This document shows positions 43,691 to 52,658 of a stretch of 64,000 nucleotides of DNA, piece after piece. Each line of letters opens with the position of its first letter. Within the stretch, counting starts at the first letter, position 1. The stretch covers positions 115,701-179,700 of the forward strand of contig NZ_WNLA01000015.1 of NCBI RefSeq assembly GCF_009720865.1, written 5' to 3'. Under the pieces are notes generated by a model, which was given only the letters and a program-made list of their open reading frames with translations, did no database searches and was not told the origin of the DNA. Position numbers and translations under genes: made by a program. Source of the stretch: Pseudoduganella ginsengisoli. Lineage in GTDB: Bacteria > Pseudomonadota > Gammaproteobacteria > Burkholderiales > Burkholderiaceae_D.

Positions 43691-44380
43691 ATGAACCTCG
43701 AACAGCCATTGACTGAAAAAGAATTCGACGAACTCGACAACTTCCTGCTGGGCGAGCGCAGCCCGGAAGACGCCATGACGATGGACCACTTGCATGGCTA
43801 CCTGACCGCCATCGCCATCGGCCCGGAACCCATCATGCCGGCGGAATGGCTGCCGAAAGTGTGGGGCCCGGAAGGCAAGGATGCGCCGAAGTTCAAAAAC
43901 AGCAAGGAAGAAGAACGCATCCTCAACCTCATCATGCGCTTCATGAATGAAGTGCTGGTGACGTTTGAAGTGGCGCCGAAAGAATTCGAGCCGCTGTTTG
44001 TCGAGCACGAAGTCAATGGCCAGACCTTGATCGATGCGGAAGCCTGGTGCTGGGGCTTCTGGGAAGGCATGGAATTGCGCGAAGGTTCGTGGGATGAAAT
44101 CTGGGATTCCGAAGTGGGCCCGCTGATGCGTCCGATTTACCTGCTGGGCGCCGATGAAATCGAAGAAGACGAATTGCCGCTGGTGGAAGATCCCGTCAAA
44201 GCCCACAAGCTGGCGCAAGACCTGGAAGCGAACCTGCCGGCCATCGCGAAGTTCTGGATTCCGCGCCGCAAAGCGCCCGTGACGACGCAAGTCCGCGAAG
44301 AACCGAAAGTCGGCCGCAACGATGATTGCCCATGCGGCAGCGGTAAAAAGTATAAAAAATGCCACGGCGCTGACGCGTAA
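43691..44380 (+). CDS. YecA/UPF0149-family protein with C-terminal SEC-C zinc motif
   Basis: 229 residues. N-terminal UPF0149 helical domain (TEKEFDELDNFLLGERSPEDAMTMDHLHGYLTAIAIGPEP, then AWCWGFWEGMEL). The last 20 residues are a SEC-C motif (GRNDDCPCGSGKKYKKCHG), with the CxCx(8)CH ligands that bind zinc in SecA-related proteins. Possibly a ribosome- or SecA-associated factor. Cytoplasmic and acidic. Confidence 0.9.
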   Translation: MNLEQPLTEKEFDELDNFLLGERSPEDAMTMDHLHGYLTAIAIGPEPIMPAEWLPKVWGPEGKDAPKFKNSKEEERILNLIMRFMNEVLVTFEVAPKEFEPLFVEHEVNGQTLIDAEAWCWGFWEGMELREGSWDEIWDSEVGPLMRPIYLLGADEIEEDELPLVEDPVKAHKLAQDLEANLPAIAKFWIPRRKAPVTTQVREEPKVGRNDDCPCGSGKKYKKCHGADA

Positions 44381-44395
44381 GCGCTCTACGCCCAT

Positions 44396-44424
44396 ATCGG
44401 TGTGACAATTTTCGTCACACCGAT
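44396..44424 (+). repeat. 11-bp stem-loop after the SEC-C gene
   Basis: ATCGGTGTGAC (44396-44406) and GTCACACCGAT (44414-44424) are perfect complements with a 7-base loop. Only a weak T-rich stretch follows, so terminator use is uncertain. The same dyad also forms the first of three 17-bp sites upstream of the DUF1800 gene. Confidence 0.6.
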
Positions 44425-44484
44425 TGACAATTTCAGTCACCTTCCCCGCCACGCTTCCCGCCTCGAAGTGCCACTTCCTGTCAC
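44402..44484 (+). promoter_or_regulatory. Three phased 17-bp sites, candidate enhancer array
   Basis: GTGACAATTTTCGTCAC (44402-44418), TTGACAATTTCAGTCAC (44424-44440) and GTGCCACTTCCTGTCAC (44468-44484) share GTGnCA-n-TT-n-GTCAC. Starts are 22 and 44 bases apart, about two and four helical turns. They lie directly upstream of a sigma-54-type promoter, as expected for an enhancer-binding protein. Confidence 0.6.
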
Positions 44485-44492
44485 TTTTGCCA

Positions 44493-44508
44493 TGGCATAG
44501 AAATTGCC
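44493..44508 (+). promoter_or_regulatory. Sigma-54 (RpoN) -24/-12 promoter of the DUF1800-DUF1501 operon
   Basis: TGGCATAGAAATTGCC has GG and GC elements with the exact sigma-54 spacing. The predicted start at about 44519 precedes the AAGGAG at 44534 and the ATG at 44546. Confidence 0.7.
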
Positions 44509-44545
44509 ACATAGAAATTCGCTTGCTCATAACAAGGAGAATTTC

Positions 44546-46420
44546 ATGCAACGATATGCACTACAGAGCTGGGCCGCAGCCTGCCTGCTGAGCTTTGCCA
44601 CTGCCGCAGGGGCCGCCACTGTCACGATAGAAAACACCGCCAGGGGTGAAGTCGCGCTCGGCAGCAAAGTCTGGTTCGTCGGTAAAGTCGACGGCAAAGG
44701 CGTCTTCATGAACTTTGCCGTCAACGGCATCCCCGGCGGCAATGCCACGGTCGGCACGCTGAATTCGCAAAATGGCGAATATGTGGCGCCCGCTGTCATG
44801 CCGGCCAGCCGTATCATCACGGTCACCGGCACCACGGCCACCACCGATAAGCTCAGCGGCAGCACGACGCTGACGTTGAAAATGGCGTCCACCACCTCCC
44901 CCACGACGTCCACCGGCTCGACAGGTTCCACCGGCACAACGAGCCCGCCCGCGCCCACCACCCCAACCACGCCACCGCCATTAGGCCCGCAGCCCGCCAT
45001 TGATGCTGCCACCGTGGCCGCTGCCCGCCTGCTGGAACAAGCCACGTTCGGCCCCACTGCCGCCGACATTGCGCAAGTCAAAAACCTCGGCGCCCAGGCG
45101 TGGCTGAACCAGCAATTCGCCATGGCGCCCAGCCCAATGCCCGTCACGACGGACATGAGTACGCTGCGCTCGAACTGGTATAAAAACATGGCAGGCGGCC
45201 AGGACCAGCTGCGCCAGCGCATGATTTTCGCGCTGTCGCAATTGTTCGTCGTCTCCGCCGACAAGAACCCCTACGCCAACGAAATGCAGCCGTGGCTGAC
45301 CACCTTGAACCAGCACGCGTTTGGCAACTTCAAGAACTTGCTGCGTGAAATGTCGCTGAACCCGTCGATGGGCAAGTACCTCGACCTGGGCAACAGCATC
45401 ACCCCCGCGCCCAATGAAAACTATGCGCGCGAAGTCATGCAGCTGTTCACCATCGGCCCCGTCATGCTGAACCAGGATGGCAGCGTGCAGCTGGACCGCA
45501 ACGGCGACGCTATTCCCACGTATGACCAGGACCGCATCACGCACATGTCGCGCGCGCTGTCCGGCTGGACCTACACGGGCGCCAGCGCCACCGGCATCAA
45601 CTGGGAAAATTTCACGGGCCCGCTGCAGCCGCGCGACCGCTACCACGACAAGAGCGCGAAAACCCTGCTGATGGGCGTCACGACGCCGGCAGGCCAGACC
45701 ACGCAGCAAGATTTCGATGCGGTGATGGATAACTTGTTCAACCACCCGAACTTGCCCCCTTTTATTGCGACCCGTTTGATCCGCGCCTTCACCACCAGCA
45801 ATCCCAGCCCCGCCTACATCACACGCGTGGCCGACGTGTTTGCCAACGGTCCGTCCGGCCGCGGCGACTTGCAAGCCACGTTGAACGCGATCCTGATGGA
45901 TCCGGAAGCGCGACAGCCCGGCGCCGGCGCCATGCCGGGCAAGCTGAAAGATCCCATGCTGCACTCGCTGAGCCTGTTCCGCGCGCTGGGCGCGAAAGTC
46001 AACGACCCAAATAACCTGTTCTGGGATTACTTCCTGCTGGGCCAGCGTTTGCTGAGCGCCCCCAGCGTGTTCAACTTCTATTCGCCCCTGACAAAACTGC
46101 CTGGCACGCCAGACCGCTTCGGCCCGGAATTCCAGGTCTATGCGCCGGCGCTGGCCATTGCCCGCGCCAACTTCCTGTACCAGTTCATCAACGGCAATTA
46201 CAACACCATGGTCACCATCGATATCACGCCATACGTGAACGTGGCGGGCGACGTGACCAAGCTGATGAACCTGGTCGATGCGAATTTGCTGCAAGGCCGC
46301 ATGACGCCGGCAGCGCGCGCGGCCATTGCCGGTTCCGTCAGCGCCACCACGGACAGCAAACAGCGCGCCCTGACGGCGCTGTACCTGACCGCCATCACTG
46401 AATTCGCCGTACAACAATAA
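44546..46420 (+). CDS. Exported DUF1800 protein
   Basis: 624 residues from the ATG after AAGGAG. Signal peptide about 1-24 (AAACLLSFATAAGAA). A small beta domain (about 25-120) and a Thr/Pro/Ser linker precede the DUF1800 domain (about 150-624): AARLLEQATFGPTAADI, MIFALSQLFVVS, NENYAREVMQLFTIGP, LSGWTYTGA and FNFYSPLTKLPG. DUF1800 proteins are secreted and almost always encoded just before a DUF1501 gene. Their function is unknown. Transcription appears RpoN-dependent. Confidence 0.92.
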   Translation: MQRYALQSWAAACLLSFATAAGAATVTIENTARGEVALGSKVWFVGKVDGKGVFMNFAVNGIPGGNATVGTLNSQNGEYVAPAVMPASRIITVTGTTATTDKLSGSTTLTLKMASTTSPTTSTGSTGSTGTTSPPAPTTPTTPPPLGPQPAIDAATVAAARLLEQATFGPTAADIAQVKNLGAQAWLNQQFAMAPSPMPVTTDMSTLRSNWYKNMAGGQDQLRQRMIFALSQLFVVSADKNPYANEMQPWLTTLNQHAFGNFKNLLREMSLNPSMGKYLDLGNSITPAPNENYAREVMQLFTIGPVMLNQDGSVQLDRNGDAIPTYDQDRITHMSRALSGWTYTGASATGINWENFTGPLQPRDRYHDKSAKTLLMGVTTPAGQTTQQDFDAVMDNLFNHPNLPPFIATRLIRAFTTSNPSPAYITRVADVFANGPSGRGDLQATLNAILMDPEARQPGAGAMPGKLKDPMLHSLSLFRALGAKVNDPNNLFWDYFLLGQRLLSAPSVFNFYSPLTKLPGTPDRFGPEFQVYAPALAIARANFLYQFINGNYNTMVTIDITPYVNVAGDVTKLMNLVDANLLQGRMTPAARAAIAGSVSATTDSKQRALTALYLTAITEFAVQQ

Positions 46421-46431
46421 GGAGTCTGAAC

Positions 46432-47799
46432 ATGGCTACCAACCGCCGCCGCTTTTTAGGGATGGGCGCCCACGCGGGCATGCTGGGCGCACTGTCGTCG
46501 CTGGGCCTGCTGACGGCCAAGCCTGCCCACGCCGCCGTGTCCGATTACAAAGCCCTTGTGTGCCTGTATATGTTCGGGGGCAATGACGGCAACAATATGA
46601 TAGTGCCGCTCGACACGGCCCGCTACAGCAAGTACACGGCCATCCGCGGCAGCCAGGGCCTGGCCCTGTCGGTCAACGCAAAAACTTTACTGGGCCAGCG
46701 CAGCGCCACGCTGCAAAGTGTGGCCAACCCTGTCAACCAGCCGTTCGCCTTCCACTACGGCATGCCGGAAATCGATACCTTGTTTGGCCAGGGCCAGGTG
46801 GCCGCGCTGCTGAATGTGGGCAGCTTGCGCCAGCCGCTGACGAAGGCGCAATACCAGGCCGGCACGGCGCTGCCGCCGCAACTGTTTTCGCATCCCGACC
46901 AGCAGTTGCAGGCGCAAGCCGGTACGCCTTCGGTCGCGGGGACCGGCTGGGGCGGCCGCCTGGTGGATTTGCTGGGCACGGGCGGCGACCTCGACGCGGT
47001 CGCGCTGAGTTCCGGCGGCCTGTTCATTGAGGGCGCCAAGACGCACGGCAACCTGATCCCCGGCAATGGCCAGTTGAACCTGGCCGGCATGAATTTCTGG
47101 CCGCAGGCGGAAGCCGATAAACGCCGTGCCGCACTGGTGCAAGTGCTGCAGGCAAACCAGCCGAATCTTGTCGCAGCCACCGCCAACCGCGCCATGTTGA
47201 ATGGCATCGAGCTGGTCGATGACTTAAAGGCGGCCAACAGCGGCGCCGCATTGGCAACGCCGTTCCCCGGCTACAGCCTGGCGCAGCAATTGAAAACCGT
47301 CGCGCACCTGATCCGGCTGCGGGCGCAGCAGGGGCCGGGACGGCAAGTGTATTTCGTGTCGCAAGGGGGTTTCGATACGCACGGAGGCCAAGCCTACCAG
47401 CAATTCGACATGCTGCGCCAGGTGTCGCAATCGGTGGCGGCATTCCAGCAAGCGCTGGCGGAAATCGGCGCGCAGCAGCAAGTGACGACGTTCACCATGT
47501 CGGACTTTGGCCGCACGTTGCAGCCGAATACGGGCGGCACCGACCACGCGTGGGGCAATCACCAGCTGATTATCGGCGGCGCCGTCAAAGGCGGCTTGTA
47601 CGGCGAATTCCCGGATTTCACGCTGGGTGGCAAAGATGACGCCACGGGCCGCGGCGTATGGATCCCGCAAATCTCCAACCAGCAATACGGCGCCACGTTG
47701 GGCCGCTGGTTTGGCGCCGATGCGGACATGCTGGAGATGCAGGTATTCAAGAACGAACTGGGGAAATTTGCTATCAAGGATATGGGCTTCATGAACTGA
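46432..47799 (+). CDS. Tat-exported DUF1501 protein
   Basis: 455 residues starting 11 bases after the DUF1800 stop. A twin-arginine signal (NRRRFLGMGAHAGMLGALSSLGLLTAKPAHA) implies folding in the cytoplasm, often with a metal cofactor. Family blocks are ALVCLYMFGGNDGNNMIVPLD, FDTHGGQAYQQFDMLRQVSQSVAAFQQAL, FTMSDFGRTLQPN and GGTDHAWGNHQLIIGG, which resemble the sulfatase/alkaline-phosphatase superfamily metal site. It is the standard partner of DUF1800; substrate unknown. Confidence 0.92.
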   Translation: MATNRRRFLGMGAHAGMLGALSSLGLLTAKPAHAAVSDYKALVCLYMFGGNDGNNMIVPLDTARYSKYTAIRGSQGLALSVNAKTLLGQRSATLQSVANPVNQPFAFHYGMPEIDTLFGQGQVAALLNVGSLRQPLTKAQYQAGTALPPQLFSHPDQQLQAQAGTPSVAGTGWGGRLVDLLGTGGDLDAVALSSGGLFIEGAKTHGNLIPGNGQLNLAGMNFWPQAEADKRRAALVQVLQANQPNLVAATANRAMLNGIELVDDLKAANSGAALATPFPGYSLAQQLKTVAHLIRLRAQQGPGRQVYFVSQGGFDTHGGQAYQQFDMLRQVSQSVAAFQQALAEIGAQQQVTTFTMSDFGRTLQPNTGGTDHAWGNHQLIIGGAVKGGLYGEFPDFTLGGKDDATGRGVWIPQISNQQYGATLGRWFGADADMLEMQVFKNELGKFAIKDMGFMN

Positions 47800-47815
47800 C
47801 AACCCATCCCCCAAT

Positions 47816-47845
47816 AAAAAAGGCCGGTGCGAAACCGGCCTTTTT
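47816..47845. terminator. Bidirectional terminator between DUF1501 and the BACON/IPT lipoprotein
   Basis: AAAAAAGGCCGGT and ACCGGCCTTTTT arms with a GCGAA loop give A- and T-tracts on both strands. It serves the convergent genes ending at 47799 and 47847. Confidence 0.9.
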
Positions 47846-47846
47846 A

Positions 47847-50177
47847 TTACTTGCCCTTGCCGCCCATGCGCAAGGCCGGCGACAGCGTGCCCGGCACCGG
47901 CACCACCAGCAAGTTGCGGTCGCCCATGATGAACAGCGTGTTGTCATCGTGCGAAATCACCATTTGCGCCGTGTTGTTGACGCAGCTGGGCAGCGAGAAC
48001 GTGCCAGTGCAGTCGGCGCGGTCCGTCACGGGTACCTGGCCCAGGATAGGATAGGCGGCGCCGGCCGCCACAGGATTGGCCGTATTGAACACATAAATAC
48101 GCGGTGCGCCGGGACCGCTGGTCGCATAGACATAGACGCGCGAACCGTCGCTGTTGATGACACCGGCCACCGCCGTCCAGCCGGCAGGCAGGCGGACTGC
48201 GCCCTGCAACGTTTCAACCGCGTCGTACACGTTGAACGTCATGGCATTGCCCAGCGCCTTGCCCTGCAGCCACCTGAACCCGTCGCGCGAAGCCGACGCC
48301 GTCGTAAAGGCGTTGGCCGACGTGCCCGGCGCCATCGGCGAGAATTTGCCACCGTCCACCGAATACACGGTCAGCGGCCCCGGCAGGTTGCCCGCTCCCG
48401 GCACCAGCATGGTCGCGCCGTTCGGCGCCACGATGCCAAACGGCGCCAGACCGTTCGGGATGGCGCCCGCATACGGCGTCACAGCCGCCGTGTCGAGATC
48501 GAGCATGCCGTAATTGGAAATCATGATGCGGTTATCGCCCAGCACCGGCAGCGGATTGCGCTGGTAATCAGGCTGTGCAGTAAAGGTGCCCGCAGAGATC
48601 GTCTGCAGCAGCGACAAATCCGCCACGCCCAGCTTGATAAACGAATTCGCGCCGGACGACGCAATCAGCGCGCTGTGGTCGCGGGTCAGGCCGATGGCTT
48701 CCACGCCATTCGTCAGCGCATTGGTACCGGTGCGCGTAAAGGTGCCGGTGGCGCCGGCCGCATAGCGTTCAATGGTTTTTTGCGCATTGATGACGAACAG
48801 GGCTTTGCCGTCGGCGTCCCACACCAGCGACGCCTTGTCGCCCGTGGTTGGCACGGCATGGTACGTGTACGTTTGCGGATCGGCCACCTTCAGCGTGGTT
48901 TTCGACACCAGCATGCCGGATGCATTGCTCAGCGTGACGTCGTACGTGCCCGCGTCCAGCGCCGGCATCGCCATGGTCAGCACATTGTCGCGGGCAGAGA
49001 ATGCCGAAGGGGCAAACGTCCCCACGCGGATGCCGACATTCTGGCCATCGACTGCCGTCAGGCCGGTGCCATACACCACCACCGTGCCGCTACGGCCCGG
49101 ACGCAGTGCATAGGTATCGGCCATGCGCAATTGCGCCAGGTGCTTGTTGAGTTTGAAGGCGATGGTTTTCGCCGGGATGCCCGTGATGGTCAGCGTGACG
49201 TTGGCCGTGCTCACCACATTGTTGGGCAAGCTTGCGGCCAGCGTGGTATCCACGTGCCACGACATCTTGCCGCCGACAGTACCGCTGGCCGTATCGACCT
49301 TCAGCCAGGGCTGGCTGCTGACCGCAGTCCACGTACCGGCGTTGGCGCCGCTGACCGTCAAGTCGCCTTTCATCATGTCCGGCGTGGTCGCGCTGCCCAG
49401 GTCGATATTGACGGTTTCCGCGATCACGACACCGGTGCCGACCGTGAACGTCACCGGTACTTTGGCCGACAGTTCCGGCTGCGCAGCCACCAGTTCCAGG
49501 TCGGCCGTATACGTGCCGGTCGCCAGGCCCGTGGCCACGGCCTGCAAGTCCAGGCCGCCCGTCGCCGTGTTGCGCGCGACTTTCAGCCACTGCGTGGTCT
49601 GGCCGGCCGGATACGTGACTTTATAGCTGACGTCGCCAGAACCAGCCGGCTGCGTGACGCCCAGCGCCACCGTCGTGCTGGAGCCGCCTTCCGACGCCGC
49701 CAGCGCCACGTCCGCCAGCGATGGCTTGATCGGCGTGCGCACAGTAATCGTGTAGCTGACCGTTTGCGGCGAGCCCGGGTGCGATTCCGTACACGCCGTG
49801 CTGGTGCACGCCTGCAGCTTGATGGTCCCCGTGTACGTGCCGGCCTTCAGCGATGGATCGGCGGAAATCACGATATTGCTGGCCAGCGGTCCCGCGCTTT
49901 CAATGGCGACCGGCGTCAAGATGCCGGGGCCGGACACGTCGGCCGTGAATACCACGGGTTTCGTCGTGGTCGTGTTGGACGTGGCCGTCACGGTGCGCGT
50001 GACCGGTGTGGTCTTGCCTTCCACCACGTCAAAATTCAGCGACGCCGTGCTGAATGCTATGCGGAACGTTTCAGTCGCGGTGCCCGTGTTGGTGCCGGAA
50101 CTGGAGCTGCTGCCGCTGCCGCCGCCACCGCAAGCGGCCAGCGTGGCCAGCATGCAGGCTGTGATGATTTTCTTCAT
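47847..50177 (-). CDS. Multi-domain exported lipoprotein with BACON, IPT and propeller-like regions
   Basis: 776 residues. Lipobox LAAC (C16 of MKKIITACMLATLAAC) followed by a Gly/Ser run. Several Ig-like beta domains follow, including two BACON-like modules (WLKVARNTATGGLDLQAVATGLATGTYTADL; SSQPWLKVDTASGTVGGKMSW). An IPT/TIG-like domain comes next at about 355-430 (LRPGRSGTVVVYGTGLTAVDGQNVGIRVG). The C-terminal ~330 residues contain repeated strands like a beta-propeller (LVWDADGKALFVINAQKTIERY, DHSALIASSGANSFIKL, DNTLFIMGDRNLLVVPVP). BACON domains often bind mucin or carbohydrate. Likely a surface binding protein; ligand unknown. Confidence 0.8.
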   Translation of the reverse strand: MKKIITACMLATLAACGGGGSGSSSSSGTNTGTATETFRIAFSTASLNFDVVEGKTTPVTRTVTATSNTTTTKPVVFTADVSGPGILTPVAIESAGPLASNIVISADPSLKAGTYTGTIKLQACTSTACTESHPGSPQTVSYTITVRTPIKPSLADVALAASEGGSSTTVALGVTQPAGSGDVSYKVTYPAGQTTQWLKVARNTATGGLDLQAVATGLATGTYTADLELVAAQPELSAKVPVTFTVGTGVVIAETVNIDLGSATTPDMMKGDLTVSGANAGTWTAVSSQPWLKVDTASGTVGGKMSWHVDTTLAASLPNNVVSTANVTLTITGIPAKTIAFKLNKHLAQLRMADTYALRPGRSGTVVVYGTGLTAVDGQNVGIRVGTFAPSAFSARDNVLTMAMPALDAGTYDVTLSNASGMLVSKTTLKVADPQTYTYHAVPTTGDKASLVWDADGKALFVINAQKTIERYAAGATGTFTRTGTNALTNGVEAIGLTRDHSALIASSGANSFIKLGVADLSLLQTISAGTFTAQPDYQRNPLPVLGDNRIMISNYGMLDLDTAAVTPYAGAIPNGLAPFGIVAPNGATMLVPGAGNLPGPLTVYSVDGGKFSPMAPGTSANAFTTASASRDGFRWLQGKALGNAMTFNVYDAVETLQGAVRLPAGWTAVAGVINSDGSRVYVYATSGPGAPRIYVFNTANPVAAGAAYPILGQVPVTDRADCTGTFSLPSCVNNTAQMVISHDDNTLFIMGDRNLLVVPVPGTLSPALRMGGKGK

Positions 50178-50389
50178 GAGTAGGTGCCTGTACAGCGCTG
50201 TTAAATATCAGACAAGTGTACCACGAGCAACATTTCCCATGGAACACACCGCAGTGGTTTCCCACTATGCCACCACGCTGAATGGTAATGCCAGGAAATG
50301 CGAAGTGAAGCGGCGAACAACGGGGGTTTTGTGGCGAAACGGCGGCAATTGCCGCCGTTGGAAGGGATCCAGCGGGAGTCAGGCAGGGA

Positions 50390-50977
50390 TTACAGCTTGA
50401 TGAAATGCTCTCGGTAGTAGCGCAGTTCGTCGATGGATTCCGTGATATCGGCCAGCGCCGTATGTTTCTGGTGTTTTTTGAAACCGCCGACGATTTCCGG
50501 CTTCCAGCGCTTGCACAGCTCTTTCAAGGTGGACACGTCGATATTGCGGTAGTGGAAAAACGCTTCCAGCTTCGGCATGTACTTGACCATGAAGCGGCGG
50601 TCCTGGCCGATGGTATTGCCGCACATCGGGGCTTTCCCTTTTGGCACCCACTGCTTCATGAATTCGATCAATTGCGCTTCCGCCTGCGCTTCCGTCACAG
50701 TGGACGCCTTGACGCGGTCGGTCAGGCCGGAACGGCCGTGCGTGCCTTTATTCCACGCATCCATCTTGTCCAGCACTTCGTCGGATTGATGAATTGCCAA
50801 CACCGGGCCTTCCGCCAGGATATTCAAATGCATGTCGGTGACGATCATCGCCACCTCGATGATGCGGTCCGTTTCCGGCTCCAGGCCGGTCATTTCCATG
50901 TCGACCCAAACCAGATTCATCTCGTTGGGACGTTGCTGGGCAGGGGCGGTGGTTGGGATTGCGGTCGCTTGTGACAT
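50390..50977 (-). CDS. orn: Oligoribonuclease
   Basis: 195 residues. DEDDh 3'-5' exonuclease: VWVDMEMTGLEPETDRIIEVA supplies Exo I (D and E), MCGNTIGQDRRFMVKYMP Exo II, and HTALADITESIDELRYYREH Exo III with the catalytic His. It degrades di- to pentanucleotides, including pGpG from cyclic-di-GMP turnover. A 15-residue Thr/Pro/Gln head precedes the usual family start, so translation could begin at the Met of NEMNLVWVDME instead. Confidence 0.94.
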   Translation of the reverse strand: MSQATAIPTTAPAQQRPNEMNLVWVDMEMTGLEPETDRIIEVAMIVTDMHLNILAEGPVLAIHQSDEVLDKMDAWNKGTHGRSGLTDRVKASTVTEAQAEAQLIEFMKQWVPKGKAPMCGNTIGQDRRFMVKYMPKLEAFFHYRNIDVSTLKELCKRWKPEIVGGFKKHQKHTALADITESIDELRYYREHFIKL

Positions 50978-51024
50978 AATTCTCTCTTGGCCTAAACAAT
51001 CCGCCATTTTCTCACAGGCACAGA

Positions 51025-52290
51025 ATGTATATCCACGCGTTTTCGATTTTGTTCGCATCTTTCCTCATCTTGACCCTGGCCGTCCGCTTCTGGCTGGCCT
51101 CGCGCCACATCCGCCACGTGCTGACGCACCGCAGCGCCGTCCCGGCGGAATTCGCGGAAAAGATTTCGCTGCAAGCCCACCAAAAGGCTGCGGATTACAC
51201 GATAGCCCGTACCAAGTTCGGCATGCTGTCGATGATCGTGCATGCGGCCGTGCTGGTGGGGTTTACGCTGCTGGGCGGGTTGCAATGGCTGTCGGTGCAG
51301 GTGTATCAATTCACCGGTCCCGGCATGGCGTACCAGATCGGCTTGCTGGTCGCGTATGCGGCGATTTCCGGCGCGATGGATTTGCCGTTTGATTATTACC
51401 GCCAGTTCTCGCTGGAACAAAGCTTTGGTTTCAACAAGATGACGCCCAGCCTGTTCTTCATGGATATCGTCAAAGGCATCGTCATTGGCGCCGTGATTGG
51501 CTTGCCGCTGGTGTGGGTGGTGTTGACGCTGATGGACAAGAGCGGCGCATTGTGGTGGCTGTATGCATGGCTGGTGTGGAGCGGTTTCCAGGTGTTGATC
51601 ATGCTGCTGTATCCGACCGTGATTGCCCCGCTGTTCAACAAATTCACGCCACTGGCCGATGAATCGCTGAAAGCCCGCATTGAGCGCTTGATGGACCGCG
51701 TGGGCTTTGCGTCAAAGGGCTTGTTCGTCATGGATGGCTCCAAGCGCAGTGCGCACGGCAATGCGTATTTTTCCGGCTTTGGCGCCGCCAAGCGCATCGT
51801 GTTTTTTGATACGCTGATCGAGCGCCTGGCGCCACAGGAAATCGAAGCCGTGCTGGCGCATGAACTGGGCCACTTCAAGCTCAAGCACATTATCAAGCGC
51901 ATCAGCGTGATGTTTGCCCTGTCGCTGGGTTTCCTGGCCCTGCTGGGCTGGCTGAAGCTGCAGCCGTGGTTTTATGCGGGCCTGGGTGTGAACCCGCTGG
52001 CCCTGCCAGGCGCCAGCAACGACGCCATGGCGCTGCTGTTGTTCATGCTGGTGCTGCCGGTCTTCACGTTCCTGTTTGGGCCGCTGACGTCGCTGTCGTC
52101 GCGCAAGCATGAATTCGAAGCCGATGCTTTTGCCGCGCAACATACGGATGCGCGCGACCTGGTGTCGGCACTGGTGAAAATGTATGAAGACAATGCATCG
52201 ACGCTGACGCCCGACCCGCTGCACTCGGCTTTTTATGATTCACACCCGCCGGCCAGCATCCGTATCCGGCAATTGAACGTGGGAGTATGA
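51025..52290 (+). CDS. M48 family membrane zinc metalloprotease, Ste24-like
   Basis: 421 residues with several membrane helices. The active site is H279-E280-L-G-H283 (VLAHELGHFKLKH), and HEFEADAFAAQHT near 370 provides the third ligand Glu. FSLEQSFGFNKMTPSLFFMDIVKG and FNKFTPLADESLKARIERL are typical of the CAAX-protease-1/Ste24 branch rather than HtpX, which is shorter. The bacterial role is probably membrane protein quality control. Its stop overlaps the next start (ATGA), making an operon with phhB and rsgA. Confidence 0.9.
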   Translation: MYIHAFSILFASFLILTLAVRFWLASRHIRHVLTHRSAVPAEFAEKISLQAHQKAADYTIARTKFGMLSMIVHAAVLVGFTLLGGLQWLSVQVYQFTGPGMAYQIGLLVAYAAISGAMDLPFDYYRQFSLEQSFGFNKMTPSLFFMDIVKGIVIGAVIGLPLVWVVLTLMDKSGALWWLYAWLVWSGFQVLIMLLYPTVIAPLFNKFTPLADESLKARIERLMDRVGFASKGLFVMDGSKRSAHGNAYFSGFGAAKRIVFFDTLIERLAPQEIEAVLAHELGHFKLKHIIKRISVMFALSLGFLALLGWLKLQPWFYAGLGVNPLALPGASNDAMALLLFMLVLPVFTFLFGPLTSLSSRKHEFEADAFAAQHTDARDLVSALVKMYEDNASTLTPDPLHSAFYDSHPPASIRIRQLNVGV

Positions 52291-52658
52291 TCATGAAAAT
52301 CGATTCCGCCAAACACTTGCTGGCGTTGCACTGCGCGCCCGCCAAAGAAGCGCTGCCCGATGTGGAAGCGGCGCGCCTGGCTGCCCTGCTGCCGAACTGG
52401 GCGCTGGAGTTTAATGAACAGCGCGGCAAACTGGTGCGCACTTTTGCCTTTGCCGACTATTACAAAACGCTGGCCTTCGTCAACGCGCTGGCGTACGTCA
52501 CGCATGCGCAAGACCACCACCCGGAATTGACGGTCACATACAGCCGCTGCGTGGTCCGCTACGACACCCACTCCGTCAACAATGGCAAGGGCGGCTTATC
52601 CATTAACGATTTCATCTGCGCCGCCAAGGCTGATGCACTGGTGGCGGAGGGTCAATGA
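52287..52658 (+). CDS. phhB: Pterin-4a-carbinolamine dehydratase
   Basis: 123 residues; an alternative start lies two codons downstream at 52293. The signature is HAQDHHPELTVTYSRCVVRYDTHSVNNGKGGLSINDFICA, containing the His-His-Pro catalytic cluster. The N-terminal ~30 residues are longer than in many homologues. It recycles the 4a-hydroxy-pterin cofactor, normally for phenylalanine hydroxylase, although no phhA is in the window. Overlaps the genes on both sides by four bases. Confidence 0.92.
   Translation: MIMKIDSAKHLLALHCAPAKEALPDVEAARLAALLPNWALEFNEQRGKLVRTFAFADYYKTLAFVNALAYVTHAQDHHPELTVTYSRCVVRYDTHSVNNGKGGLSINDFICAAKADALVAEGQ

Noticed and set aside
47658..50183. 841-codon plus-strand frame opposite the BACON/IPT lipoprotein
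   Set aside because: Begins inside the DUF1501 gene, is Arg/His-rich and has no domain. The minus-strand product has a lipobox and recognisable domains.
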